DNA of 64,000 nt, from assembly GCF_000550785.1 (NCBI RefSeq), contig NZ_CP004350.1, positions 848,009 through 912,008 on the forward strand, written 5' to 3'. The DNA comes from Corynebacterium casei LMG S-19264. Its GTDB lineage: Bacteria > Actinomycetota > Actinomycetes > Mycobacteriales > Mycobacteriaceae. Under the pieces are notes generated by a model. The model made no database searches and was not told the DNA's origin. It worked only from the letters and a program-made list of their open reading frames with translations. Made by a program: the position numbers and the translations under genes. Of the stretch, positions 18,777 through 27,217 are shown piece after piece; positions within the stretch are counted from its first letter, which is position 1; each line of letters begins with the position of its first letter.

Positions 18777-18922
18777 GAGACTCCTCAAGCTAGATTAAGG
18801 ACACAACCCGTAGATTCGGCACAAAATTTGTCTGATTAGCTACGTATCACGTCCGACTGTGATGTGTGTCCTAAGTAACTATACTTCGAAGTGGAAGTAA
18901 ATTCTAGCGATATTCGAGGAAA
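18777..18922 (-). promoter_or_regulatory. Upstream region of the acyl-CoA synthetase with a 10-bp palindrome
   Basis: The 146-bp gap between the TetR stop and the synthetase start contains the perfect palindrome ACTTCGAAGT at 18883-18892, a candidate site for the MarR or TetR protein encoded on either side. No terminator hairpin is obvious after the TetR gene, so read-through is possible. Confidence 0.35.
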
Positions 18923-19495
18923 TTATTTTTTGCTTACGCCGTTGAGTATTAGTCGTCCGAGGTAAGGGTAGGCCTCCTGGGTTTCGAGAATGTCGGAAAA
19001 TGCCCCCTGTTGGATACTGTCCATCGACTGTTGGATGACGTGCGAGGTCATCTCAATGGAATCGATGGAGAACTCTCCGGATTCGACTCCGCGCTCCAAT
19101 AAGTTGCGGATGATTCGCGTCGCGGCTTGGGTATTGATTGCGTAGATGTCATGTGCGACCGGGTCTTTGGCAAGATCTTGCATGAACTTGGGGCTAGCTG
19201 CGGAAAGAGATTCCTTAATATTGTCAAAATAGTCGGTAAAAGCCTTGCTATATGACGTTATGGAGTCGAGGTCTGGTGTTGTTCGCCTTGTAACTTCCTT
19301 GAAATAGCTCACCAGAATGCGTGACACAATTTCGTCTCGAGTCGCACCTAGGCCGTAGATGGTCGACTTTGAGCAGTGATAGCGCTTGCTTGCATTGTCG
19401 ATGGTGAACGACTCGAATCCTTCCTCCAGGAAGTCTCGCAGTAGTGAGTTGAAGAGCTCTCGCTGGCGAGGGGTGAGTGGTGCTTTGGAGGACAT
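18923..19495 (-). CDS. TetR-family regulator
   Basis: The protein has 190 residues with an N-terminal TetR DNA-binding domain (about 10-60), where the recognition region reads SKRYHCSKSTIYGLGATRDE. The C-terminal helical domain is divergent, as usual for ligand-binding parts of this family. It is divergent from the acyl-CoA dehydrogenase, and an imperfect inverted repeat lies in the shared promoter region, so it probably represses that gene and itself. Acyl-CoA or fatty-acid ligands are common for TetR proteins in such settings (FadR/KstR-like), but the ligand here is unknown. Confidence 0.87.
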   Translation of the reverse strand: MSSKAPLTPRQRELFNSLLRDFLEEGFESFTIDNASKRYHCSKSTIYGLGATRDEIVSRILVSYFKEVTRRTTPDLDSITSYSKAFTDYFDNIKESLSAASPKFMQDLAKDPVAHDIYAINTQAATRIIRNLLERGVESGEFSIDSIEMTSHVIQQSMDSIQQGAFSDILETQEAYPYLGRLILNGVSKK

Positions 19496-19558
19496 GTAGT
19501 TCCTTAGAGATTGATTGATAAAGATTGTGAAAGTGGCGACAACGAAGAAATCTACGTG

Positions 19559-19585
19559 TACGGTACTTAGGTAAATCGTACTGTA
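19559..19585. promoter_or_regulatory. Candidate TetR operator / promoter of the acyl-CoA dehydrogenase
   Basis: TACGGTAC (19559-19566) and GTACTGTA (19578-19585) form an inverted repeat matching at seven of eight positions with an 11-base spacer, a shape typical of TetR operators. The right arm overlaps TAAATCGTACT (19572-19582), which is repeated exactly upstream of mmsA at 24675-24685. Confidence 0.45.
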
Positions 19586-19633
19586 TAGGCTAGGGGATGG
19601 GCTCTAGCCGCGTAATGTTTGGAGAGTACTTCC

Positions 19634-20842
19634 ATGCCCCCGATTATAAATCTTGAAGATATGACGCAGCATTCGTTCCATGATATTCCATTTCCGCATG
19701 CAGATATCCTTGGTGTTGCAGATCAATTGAACGTCGAAGAGGCAGAACGCCTGCAAAAGCTCCACGAGTTTCTACAGACTGAAATTCGCCCAGCAGTAGG
19801 AGAGTACTGGGACCGTGAAGAATTCCCATTTGAATTGCTCCCGAGGCTGGCAGAATTTGGTCTTGGTGAGATCGCGCTCTCTGGAACCTCACGCCTCTAC
19901 CGTGGTCTAGCGTATGCAGAGGTTACCCGCGCGGACGTTTCTATTTCTGCGCTCGTTGGTATTCATAATGAATTGGTAGTTGCACTGATTGATGCCTTGG
20001 CAAGCGATGCTCAACGGGAAAAGTGGTTGGAGGGTTTGCGTTCATTTGAAAAGCTTGGCTGTTTTGCTTTGACCGAGCCAGATCATGGATCTGATATCGC
20101 AGGGGGTTTGGCAACTACCGCGCAGCGTACCAAGGACGGATGGGTGATCAATGGCGAAAAACGCTGGATTGGTGGTGGAACTTTCGCTGATTTCGCGATC
20201 TGCTTTGCCCGCGATACCGAGGATAATGCGGTGAAAGGGTTCATCGTTGAGATGGATCGTGATGGCGTATCTGCAGAGAAAATTTCCCGAAAAATGGGGC
20301 TGCGCATCATGCAGAATGCCAATATCCACTTCGAGGATGTGGTGATTCCACATGACAATCTCATTCCAGGTGCAGAATCATTCGCGAATACAAATGATTT
20401 TTTGTGCAGCTCCCGTGCGTGGGTTGCTTGGCAGGGTGCAGGTTTGCAGTTGGGTATATTTGATAAGGCGCGGGAATATGCAGTCTCGCGCGATCAATTT
20501 GGGCGTCCAATTGCAAAGTTCCAACTCATCCAGGAAGCGTTGTCTCGAATTCTCGGAAATGCCACTGTGTCGTTATCGATGATGGCCCAAATCGCGAGGA
20601 AGCAAGAAGCTGGCGAATTGGAAATGCCACATGCCGCCTTAGCCAAGGCCACCACAACGCGGTTGGCGCGTGAATCGGCCGCCGCTGGCCGCAATATTGG
20701 AGGTGGCAATGGAATTCTTACAGACTATGAGCTGTCCAAGATGATGAATGACGCGGAAATTTTGTACACCTATGAAGGAACCTACGAAATCAATTCCCTC
20801 ATTGTGGGCCGTGCCATCACGGGCGTCTCTGCGTTCGTTTAG
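19634..20842 (+). CDS. Acyl-CoA dehydrogenase (glutaryl-CoA dehydrogenase-like)
   Basis: The protein has 402 residues from ATG 19634, with GGAGAG seven bases upstream. Acyl-CoA dehydrogenase signatures are present: CFALTEPDHGSD (FAD/substrate loop), the INGEKRWIGGG strand and the C-terminal YTYEGTYEINSLIVGRAITG carrying the catalytic Glu. The ending LIVGRAITG is closer to glutaryl-CoA dehydrogenases than to short-chain enzymes. In this island the expected job is isobutyryl-CoA to methacrylyl-CoA, but a branched or dicarboxylic acyl-CoA substrate fits equally well. Its stop overlaps the convergent acuC-like gene by 4 bp. Confidence 0.88.
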   Translation: MPPIINLEDMTQHSFHDIPFPHADILGVADQLNVEEAERLQKLHEFLQTEIRPAVGEYWDREEFPFELLPRLAEFGLGEIALSGTSRLYRGLAYAEVTRADVSISALVGIHNELVVALIDALASDAQREKWLEGLRSFEKLGCFALTEPDHGSDIAGGLATTAQRTKDGWVINGEKRWIGGGTFADFAICFARDTEDNAVKGFIVEMDRDGVSAEKISRKMGLRIMQNANIHFEDVVIPHDNLIPGAESFANTNDFLCSSRAWVAWQGAGLQLGIFDKAREYAVSRDQFGRPIAKFQLIQEALSRILGNATVSLSMMAQIARKQEAGELEMPHAALAKATTTRLARESAAAGRNIGGGNGILTDYELSKMMNDAEILYTYEGTYEINSLIVGRAITGVSAFV

Positions 20843-21957
20843 CCATAGGGCTGCAGGCCCCAATAGGGAAATACTGCCCGTGAAGTCGCGATCAGCGCAG
20901 GACTCGGCTGGCTGGTTGTGACCAGAGTGGGACTAAAAATTTCCAAAGCACTCCGGTCGATGCCTTCATCACCCATCAAGAGCTCAGTTGAGACCTTCGT
21001 GGTGGCATCGACCGGCTGCTTGCTGACTGCTGCCAGTACATGCGTCCAAGCTCTAGACACTGAGACGCGCTCATAGCCGCCACCTCCTAATGCGACCCAC
21101 TTTCCGCCAGCAAACTGATCCACCCAGGAACTCATGGAATGATAGGCCAGAGCCATTGCATCCATGCTGAGAGTCAAGTCTGTTAGTGGGTCATCACGGT
21201 GGGGATCAGCGCCATGCTGGCTGATGATCAGTTCTGGTGCGAACTTCTGAAGTACAGCGGGGACAACCGCGTGGATGCTTTGTAGCCACTCGTGATCGGC
21301 AGCGTTCTTCGATACTGCAATATTGATAGCAGTTCCTGCAGCATTTGAGCCACCAATTTCATGAGCATGCCCAGTTCCGGGAAAGAGATATAGCCCGGAC
21401 TCGTGCACGGAGATAGTCAACACGCGAGGGTCATCCCAGAAGAACTTTTCCACTCCATCACCATGGTGTGCATCAAAATCGATATAAGCGACTCTTTCAA
21501 TATTTGTGTTCTCAAGTAGCCACGTGATGGCTATTGCGGCGTCGTTGTACATGCAGAAGCCTGACATTGAATCCGGGAATGCATGATGTAAGCCCCCTGC
21601 AAGATTAACTGCACGGTCGGCAGTGCCTTCCCACACAGCGCGTGTGGCATCGAGAGTTCCACGGCTAATGCGCCCCGCAACGTCGGATAGCCCCGGTACT
21701 ACTGGATTATCTGTTGTGCCAATTCCAAACTTCGGGTTTGGGTGATTGGTGCGCGTAGCTTGGATGTATGCCTTGCTGTGAACGAGTTCGAGGATTTCAT
21801 CAGTCGCCACGTTTGGTTGGGAAATCTGAAAGGCATCCAGTATGCCGAGCTGTTGCGAGAGGGCCAGGGCAGCATCGACGCGGTCTGGCCCCATGGGGTG
21901 CTCGGTTCCGAGACTGTAGTTGTGGATCTCGTCCGTATCAATTAATGCGAGTTTCAA
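20839..21957 (-). CDS. acuC: AcuC-type histone-deacetylase-family protein
   Basis: The protein has 372 residues and the arginase/deacetylase fold of class I histone deacetylases. Zinc and catalytic motifs are intact: GGLHHAFPDSMSGFCMYNDA (paired His), YIDFDAHHGDGVEKFF (Zn ligands Asp and His) and QHGADPHRDDPLTDL (third Zn ligand). In Bacillus subtilis AcuC removes acetyl groups from acetyl-CoA synthetase, the reverse of the AcuA acetyltransferase. Here it starts 11 bp after the stop of a GNAT/acyl-CoA synthetase-like acetyltransferase gene on the same strand, so the pair is almost certainly cotranscribed. Confidence 0.9.
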   Translation of the reverse strand: MKLALIDTDEIHNYSLGTEHPMGPDRVDAALALSQQLGILDAFQISQPNVATDEILELVHSKAYIQATRTNHPNPKFGIGTTDNPVVPGLSDVAGRISRGTLDATRAVWEGTADRAVNLAGGLHHAFPDSMSGFCMYNDAAIAITWLLENTNIERVAYIDFDAHHGDGVEKFFWDDPRVLTISVHESGLYLFPGTGHAHEIGGSNAAGTAINIAVSKNAADHEWLQSIHAVVPAVLQKFAPELIISQHGADPHRDDPLTDLTLSMDAMALAYHSMSSWVDQFAGGKWVALGGGGYERVSVSRAWTHVLAAVSKQPVDATTKVSTELLMGDEGIDRSALEIFSPTLVTTSQPSPALIATSRAVFPYWGLQPYG

Positions 21958-21968
21958 GATTTACCTAC

Positions 21969-24623
21969 CTACTTCGAAAAGGCACGGGCGAGGGGATCAC
22001 GCCGGGCGTTTAGCGGGGCAATACGCATCTTTGCACCAACAACTTGGGTGGAGGTTACGCCTGCAATTACCGGCGTTAGCTCCACTTCCACGATGGAACT
22101 GATGTCATCTTTGAGACGCGCTAGGCGCATGATTAGGTCTTCCACCGTGGACATCTGAGATGCCTTTGCGCCACGGTATCCAGTGAGTAAGGGGCTTGCC
22201 GCTAGTGAATTGAGCATCAAGCTAGCATCGGTTCGCCGAATGGGAGGAACTCGCCAAGCCATGTCTTTGAGTAGATCATTTGTAATCCCGGAGATGCCCG
22301 CAGAGACTATTGGACCCACTACGGTGCTTTCAACGCCTCGGATTGTCAAAGACGCTCCTGTTGTGGCATTAGCTTGAACGACTGGTTTTAGAACCGAGAT
22401 ATCGGTGCTCGAATCCTCAATTAACGCAAGCTCAACCGCCATTTCTCGCAAGGTATTCCAAGCTTCTTTCATGCTGTGTTCATCGCGTATATGGCGGATA
22501 ACCGCAGGCCATTCTGATCTTCCTCGCGCCATGGGGCTTAGAGACTTCAGGACCACATCCCATCCCAGATCTTTACTGGCCATGATTGCTTCTTCCACGG
22601 TGTTGACCGCGAACCAAGGGACAACATTGATGTCATAGGCGGCCAAGATTGCTGCACATTCAGCATCCGTTGCCCAGCGTCCATCTGGAGATTGGCGCAA
22701 AATCTCTTCCACAGTGTGCAGCGCTTTGGCGTAATTGCCTTCAACCAGCTCGTCGTTAGGGTGTGGACGGGCGTCGCTTCGCTTGTTTTCATTGCTCAAT
22801 ATGATTTGGAGTGTTTCCAATGCATCGGCATAAGTGTCGAAAATGGGTAAGCTCTCGGGAGAGAAGTCTGGCTGTCTAAAACCCACGAAGGATCCCATGA
22901 GTGGAGTATCTTGAGTTGCAGCAGCGAGTTCGTCTAACTCTTTACTTACGCGGTTGAGCATGTGCCCAGAGCCAACTTCGACAACGACAACCAAGACTGC
23001 ATCGATTTCAGGGTTTGCAATAGATTGTTTCGCTTGGTCAGCAATGTTTTCAATGGGTGACTTGTACACCGTTACAGGGCGTGGATCTAGTCCGAACCTG
23101 GTGGCGGCTTGTTCCATCTGGGTGGTCAGACCCTCGCTATTGGAGATCAGTGCTACCCGGTTTCCTTGCGGTAGCGGTTGAAGGGCGAGCAAGTGGGCGA
23201 TATCGTACATGGTTTCCCGGCGAGTAACGACCATGGATCCGGTATTACGGATGGTTTCGTCCAACGCCCGAGGGTCCACGTCTTCCAACTCGTATGGGGC
23301 ATCGTCAGCATAATAGCGCGCAGACTTGAGGGCCCGGGATGGAATGAAAACCACCACGTGCTTTTCCAGCGCGAGGCGCCGTAGCACTCGGAAGAATTTT
23401 CGGGGATTGCCAATGGAATCTAAGGAGAGCAGGCAAATTGAGGTGTTGTCGTCCGCGCCCCAATATTGAATAACATCATTGCCGGTGAGGTCGGCGAAAG
23501 ATCCGGCGGCGATGAATGAGCTGATTCCAAGTCCACGTTCAATGGCACGAGAAAGCACGAGTGTGCCGACACCGGCCGACTGAGTAAAAATACCCACGCT
23601 GCCGGCCGGTGGCATGGGAGCAGGGGTCGCATTCAGTCTTACCGCCGCATCCGTATTGATTACACCCAGCGCTGCAGGGCCTAATGCGCGCAGACCGAAA
23701 TCACGCGCAGTAAGCACCAATTCGCGGCTATCGCTCGCGGACAAGTTCGGGTTATAGCTGCTAGCGACAACAATGATGCTCTTGGCATTGCGTTGTGCGG
23801 CCGCAGCCATGATGGCAGCTAAGTTTCCTGGAGCGTGTTCAATTAACAGCAGGTCAATATCCTCGCCAAGTCTTTCCAGGGATTCAACGGCGAAGTCCTC
23901 ACTTGAGTTTGTCGTGAGGATGTGTAGTTTTCCCTGGTAATTGCCCTGGACGAGGGAAGGGATAACGGATCCAACCCCATCAATTGAGCCGACTACTGCG
24001 ACCGATGTTGGATTCAAAATACGAGCAATAGAGTTAGCCTCTGCTCTCATTTCACGTCGTTCCATAACTTCGCGTGACTTAGTGTTTGGCTCGATAGTGA
24101 AGTCGACGGTCAAGAACCCATCTTCAAGTTCTGGTGATGCAGAGTAACCGGCACGAATGAATACTTGGGCCATTTGACGGTTGGTCATAAGCATTTCTGC
24201 ATAGAAACGTTCCATGCCGCCTTCGCGGCCAATCTCAGCAAGATGCTCCAGCAGGATGTTCCCGCAGCCCCGCGAATGGTGCGAGTCTTGCACCAAGAAG
24301 GACACATCACCAACTCGTGCGGGAAGGAAAGAATCCACCAACTCATAGCCTGCGACGGCGATGATGTTGTCACGCTCGAGCATTACTAGAGTGACCTTCT
24401 CATAGCCGTCAGTGTTGACCCACAGGTTGATGTCATCATCAGTGAGGACAGGATGGGCCGCGAAAAACCGCAGGTATTTCGAGTGATCGGAGACTCGTGA
24501 GTAGAATCGCCGAAGCTCTTCGGTGTCCGTTGTGCGGATGGGGCGCAGTGAAGCTATCCCGCCGTCATTTAGGATGACGTCGGCTTCCCAGTCTTTGCGT
24601 GATTGCCCGTGTGTTGGCGTCAT
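21969..24623 (-). CDS. Pat-type protein acetyltransferase (GNAT fused to NDP-forming acyl-CoA synthetase-like domains)
   Basis: The protein has 884 residues. A GNAT domain (about 22-175) has the acetyl-CoA loop SHHSRGCGNILLEHL. It is followed by a CoA-binding Rossmann domain (about 195-300, NPTSVAVVGSIDGVGSV), a succinyl-CoA-ligase-like domain (about 320-620, TQSAGVGTLVLSRAIERGLG) and an ATP-grasp part (about 655-860). In Salmonella Pat the GNAT sits at the C-terminus; the N-terminal arrangement is known from actinobacteria such as Streptomyces. These enzymes acylate the active-site lysine of AMP-forming acyl-CoA synthetases and shut them off. The synthetase-like part is usually inactive and may sense acyl-CoA. 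The gene is divergent from mmsA and leads an operon with acuC. Confidence 0.88.
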   Translation of the reverse strand: MTPTHGQSRKDWEADVILNDGGIASLRPIRTTDTEELRRFYSRVSDHSKYLRFFAAHPVLTDDDINLWVNTDGYEKVTLVMLERDNIIAVAGYELVDSFLPARVGDVSFLVQDSHHSRGCGNILLEHLAEIGREGGMERFYAEMLMTNRQMAQVFIRAGYSASPELEDGFLTVDFTIEPNTKSREVMERREMRAEANSIARILNPTSVAVVGSIDGVGSVIPSLVQGNYQGKLHILTTNSSEDFAVESLERLGEDIDLLLIEHAPGNLAAIMAAAAQRNAKSIIVVASSYNPNLSASDSRELVLTARDFGLRALGPAALGVINTDAAVRLNATPAPMPPAGSVGIFTQSAGVGTLVLSRAIERGLGISSFIAAGSFADLTGNDVIQYWGADDNTSICLLSLDSIGNPRKFFRVLRRLALEKHVVVFIPSRALKSARYYADDAPYELEDVDPRALDETIRNTGSMVVTRRETMYDIAHLLALQPLPQGNRVALISNSEGLTTQMEQAATRFGLDPRPVTVYKSPIENIADQAKQSIANPEIDAVLVVVVEVGSGHMLNRVSKELDELAAATQDTPLMGSFVGFRQPDFSPESLPIFDTYADALETLQIILSNENKRSDARPHPNDELVEGNYAKALHTVEEILRQSPDGRWATDAECAAILAAYDINVVPWFAVNTVEEAIMASKDLGWDVVLKSLSPMARGRSEWPAVIRHIRDEHSMKEAWNTLREMAVELALIEDSSTDISVLKPVVQANATTGASLTIRGVESTVVGPIVSAGISGITNDLLKDMAWRVPPIRRTDASLMLNSLAASPLLTGYRGAKASQMSTVEDLIMRLARLKDDISSIVEVELTPVIAGVTSTQVVGAKMRIAPLNARRDPLARAFSK

Positions 24624-24651
24624 TGCGTCCGAATTCCTCCCACGATATTAA

Positions 24652-24722
24652 GTGAATGGTGTACACCCACTGCTTAAATCGTACTATGCAGCTAGGCGGG
24701 TCAACGGGGGGGTGAATGGTGT
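24652..24722. promoter_or_regulatory. Divergent promoter region pat / mmsA with repeats and a palindrome
   Basis: GTGAATGGTGT occurs twice, at 24652-24662 and 24712-24722, exactly 60 bp apart. The first copy overlaps the perfect palindrome GGTGTACACC (24658-24667). TAAATCGTACT at 24675-24685 repeats a motif found upstream of the acyl-CoA dehydrogenase. The arrangement suggests binding sites for one or more of the local regulators; which one is unknown. Confidence 0.4.
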
Positions 24723-24803
24723 TATGGGACACATTTTTGCGTGTTTAGTGCGGCGACTCTCATTAATGTGAGTCCTACATCGATCAGAGGAAGGTCTACC
24801 ATC

Positions 24804-26321
24804 ATGAACATCATCAAGCACTATGTTGACGGCCAAGCATACGACGGCACGTCAGGAAAGACTCAGCCGGTACTAAACCCATCTCTGGGCAAGCCACAGT
24901 CAGAGGTTGCCCTGGCAAATGTGGACGACATCAATCATGTCATTGAAAGCTCGGCTCAAGCACAAAAAGTGTGGGCCAAGCTGAACCCTCAGAAGCGTGT
25001 TCGCATCATCATGAAGTGGATTTCGCTCATCAATGAGAACATGGACAGCCTTGCCACCACATTGTCTCTTGAGCATGGAAAGACTTTCCCAGATGCAAAG
25101 GGAGATATTCAGCGTGGACTTGAGGTTTTGGAATTCGCTCTTGGTGCTCCACATCAGCTCAAAGGTGAGTACTCCAGTGAAGTCGGGGCTGGCATCGATA
25201 CCTACTCTATGCGTCAGCCACTTGGCGTTGTCGCAGGCATTACGCCTTTCAATTTCCCAGCGATGATTCCTCTGTGGAAGGCCGGACCGGCACTTGCAGC
25301 GGGAAACGCGTTCATTCTCAAGCCCTCAGAGCGCGACCCTTCCGTCCCAGTGAAGTTGGCGGAATTGTTCATGGAGGCTGGAGCTCCGGCTGGTGTCCTC
25401 AACGTGGTTCACGGCGGGAAGGAATCCGTGGATGCGTTGCTGGATTCCGATGTCGTGCAGGCCATTGGCTTCGTCGGTTCTACTCCAATTGCTCAATACA
25501 TCTATGAGCGTTGTGCTGCGACAGGTAAGCGTGCACAGTGCTTCGGCGGAGCTAAGAACCACGCAATTGTTCTTCCAGATGCTGATATCGAAGCAACCGC
25601 AGATACCTTGGTAGGCGCTGCTTTCGGTTCCGCCGGTGAGCGCTGCATGGCATTGTCCGTGGTTGTGCCAGTGGGCCAAGAAACTGCAGACAGGCTGCGC
25701 GATGCATTGGTCGCAAGGATCCCTTCACTCCAGGTCGGCCACAGCCTGGATAAGACCTCTGACTACGGACCTTTGGTTACCCAGGACGCTAAGAATAGGG
25801 TAGAAAACTACATCCAGCAGGGCGTCGATGCCGGCGCTGAATTGCTTGCCGATGGCCGCACCCTCGACATGACTGATGCTTCCTACGAGGGAGAATCTCT
25901 CGCTGGCGGTTTCTTCACCGGCCCAACATTCTTCGACAATGTCACTCCTGAAATGTCGATTTACACCGATGAGATCTTTGGCCCGGTGCTGTCTATGGTG
26001 CGAGCTGAAACGCTTGAAGAAGCTGTAAAGCTGCCGAATGAGCATGAGTACGGCAACGGTGTCGCTATCTTTACCTCCAACGGTGGCGCGGCACGCGACT
26101 TCGCTACTCAGGTCAACGTGGGCATGATTGGCATCAATGTGCCCATTCCAGTGCCAATTGCTTACCACACCTTCGGTGGCTGGAAGGCCTCGGGCTTTGG
26201 TGACCTCAACCAGCATGGACCTGACTCTTTCCGCTTCTACACGAAGACTAAGACGGTGACCAGCCGCTGGCCGGATGACAGCAATGCAGGGCCACAGTTC
26301 TCCATGCCGGTTATGGACTAA
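24804..26321 (+). CDS. mmsA: Methylmalonate-semialdehyde dehydrogenase (CoA-acylating)
   Basis: The protein has 505 residues from ATG 24804, with GAGGAAGG about ten bases upstream. It is an aldehyde dehydrogenase of the MmsA branch: GITPFNFPAMIPLWKAGPAL, then GAKNHAIVLPDADIE and the catalytic cysteine in SAGERCMALSVVVPVG, ending with FGGWKASGFGDLNQHGPDSF. It converts methylmalonate semialdehyde, NAD and CoA to propionyl-CoA and CO2, the last step of valine catabolism and also a route in myo-inositol use. No inositol genes are nearby, and mmsB follows after 14 bp, so valine/isobutyrate degradation is the better reading. Confidence 0.93.
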   Translation: MNIIKHYVDGQAYDGTSGKTQPVLNPSLGKPQSEVALANVDDINHVIESSAQAQKVWAKLNPQKRVRIIMKWISLINENMDSLATTLSLEHGKTFPDAKGDIQRGLEVLEFALGAPHQLKGEYSSEVGAGIDTYSMRQPLGVVAGITPFNFPAMIPLWKAGPALAAGNAFILKPSERDPSVPVKLAELFMEAGAPAGVLNVVHGGKESVDALLDSDVVQAIGFVGSTPIAQYIYERCAATGKRAQCFGGAKNHAIVLPDADIEATADTLVGAAFGSAGERCMALSVVVPVGQETADRLRDALVARIPSLQVGHSLDKTSDYGPLVTQDAKNRVENYIQQGVDAGAELLADGRTLDMTDASYEGESLAGGFFTGPTFFDNVTPEMSIYTDEIFGPVLSMVRAETLEEAVKLPNEHEYGNGVAIFTSNGGAARDFATQVNVGMIGINVPIPVPIAYHTFGGWKASGFGDLNQHGPDSFRFYTKTKTVTSRWPDDSNAGPQFSMPVMD

Positions 26322-26335
26322 GGAAGGAACACAGC

Positions 26336-27217
26336 ATGTCAATCTCAACAGTTGCCGTAATCGGACTGGGAAACATGGGTGGTCCCATGGCAGTCAACCT
26401 AGCCAAATCTGGTCTGGCCACGCGTGGTTTCGATGTATCTGACCAAGCCCGCTCGATCGCCGAAGAAGCTGGGGTCCAAACCTTTGACACCGCTGTTGAA
26501 GCAGCTCAAGGTGCAGAAGCTGTTATTACCATGCTCCCTAATGGTGACTTGGTGAAAAAGGTTGTTGGGGAATTGGTGGAGTCAGACTCCACTGCCAAGC
26601 TCTACATAGATTCCTCCACGGTTTCGGTTCAAGATGCTCGCGAAGTAGGGGAGCTCATCAACGAACAAGGGTCCTTGTTCGTTGATGCCCCAGTCTCCGG
26701 AGGCGTGACGGGTTCTCAAGCTGGCACACTTGCATTTATGGTCGGCGGAACCGAAGAAGCATTTAACCAGGCGAAACCGCTGCTGGACATCATGGGCCGT
26801 TCCATTACCCACTGCGGGCAAAGCGGCAATGGTCAAGCTGTTAAAGCTTGCAATAACATGATTCTGGCTGTTCAACAGTTGGTGCTATCTGAAGCCATTG
26901 TCTTGGGCGAGCGTCTTGGCCTTGAGCATCAAGCATTTTTTGATGTCGTGTCAAATGCGACGGGCAACTCCTGGTCGCTTTCAGTTAACGCGCCAATTCC
27001 AGATGTTGTGCCTACATCGCCAGCTAATAGTGAGTTTAAGCCAGGCTTCTCATCGGCTCTGATGCTCAAAGATCTGAAGTTGGCCATGGAATCTGCTCAG
27101 GCTACTGGAACCAATACCGTACTCGGAAAGATTGCTGCAGATACTTATGCTGCATTCGTCGAAGATGGCCACGGGAATCTAGATTTCTCCGCAGTGATTA
27201 ATGAGCTTCGCCATTAA
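26336..27217 (+). CDS. mmsB: 3-hydroxyisobutyrate dehydrogenase
   Basis: The protein has 293 residues, the usual length. The N-terminal Rossmann motif is GLGNMGGPMAVNLAKSG, followed by the substrate signature DAPVSGGVTGSQAGTL and the catalytic lysine in GNGQAVKACNNMIL. It oxidises 3-hydroxyisobutyrate to methylmalonate semialdehyde with NAD. It is cotranscribed with mmsA (14 bp gap, AAGGAA ribosome site). Its last 20 bp overlap the 3' end of the convergent TetR gene. Confidence 0.93.
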   Translation: MSISTVAVIGLGNMGGPMAVNLAKSGLATRGFDVSDQARSIAEEAGVQTFDTAVEAAQGAEAVITMLPNGDLVKKVVGELVESDSTAKLYIDSSTVSVQDAREVGELINEQGSLFVDAPVSGGVTGSQAGTLAFMVGGTEEAFNQAKPLLDIMGRSITHCGQSGNGQAVKACNNMILAVQQLVLSEAIVLGERLGLEHQAFFDVVSNATGNSWSLSVNAPIPDVVPTSPANSEFKPGFSSALMLKDLKLAMESAQATGTNTVLGKIAADTYAAFVEDGHGNLDFSAVINELRH

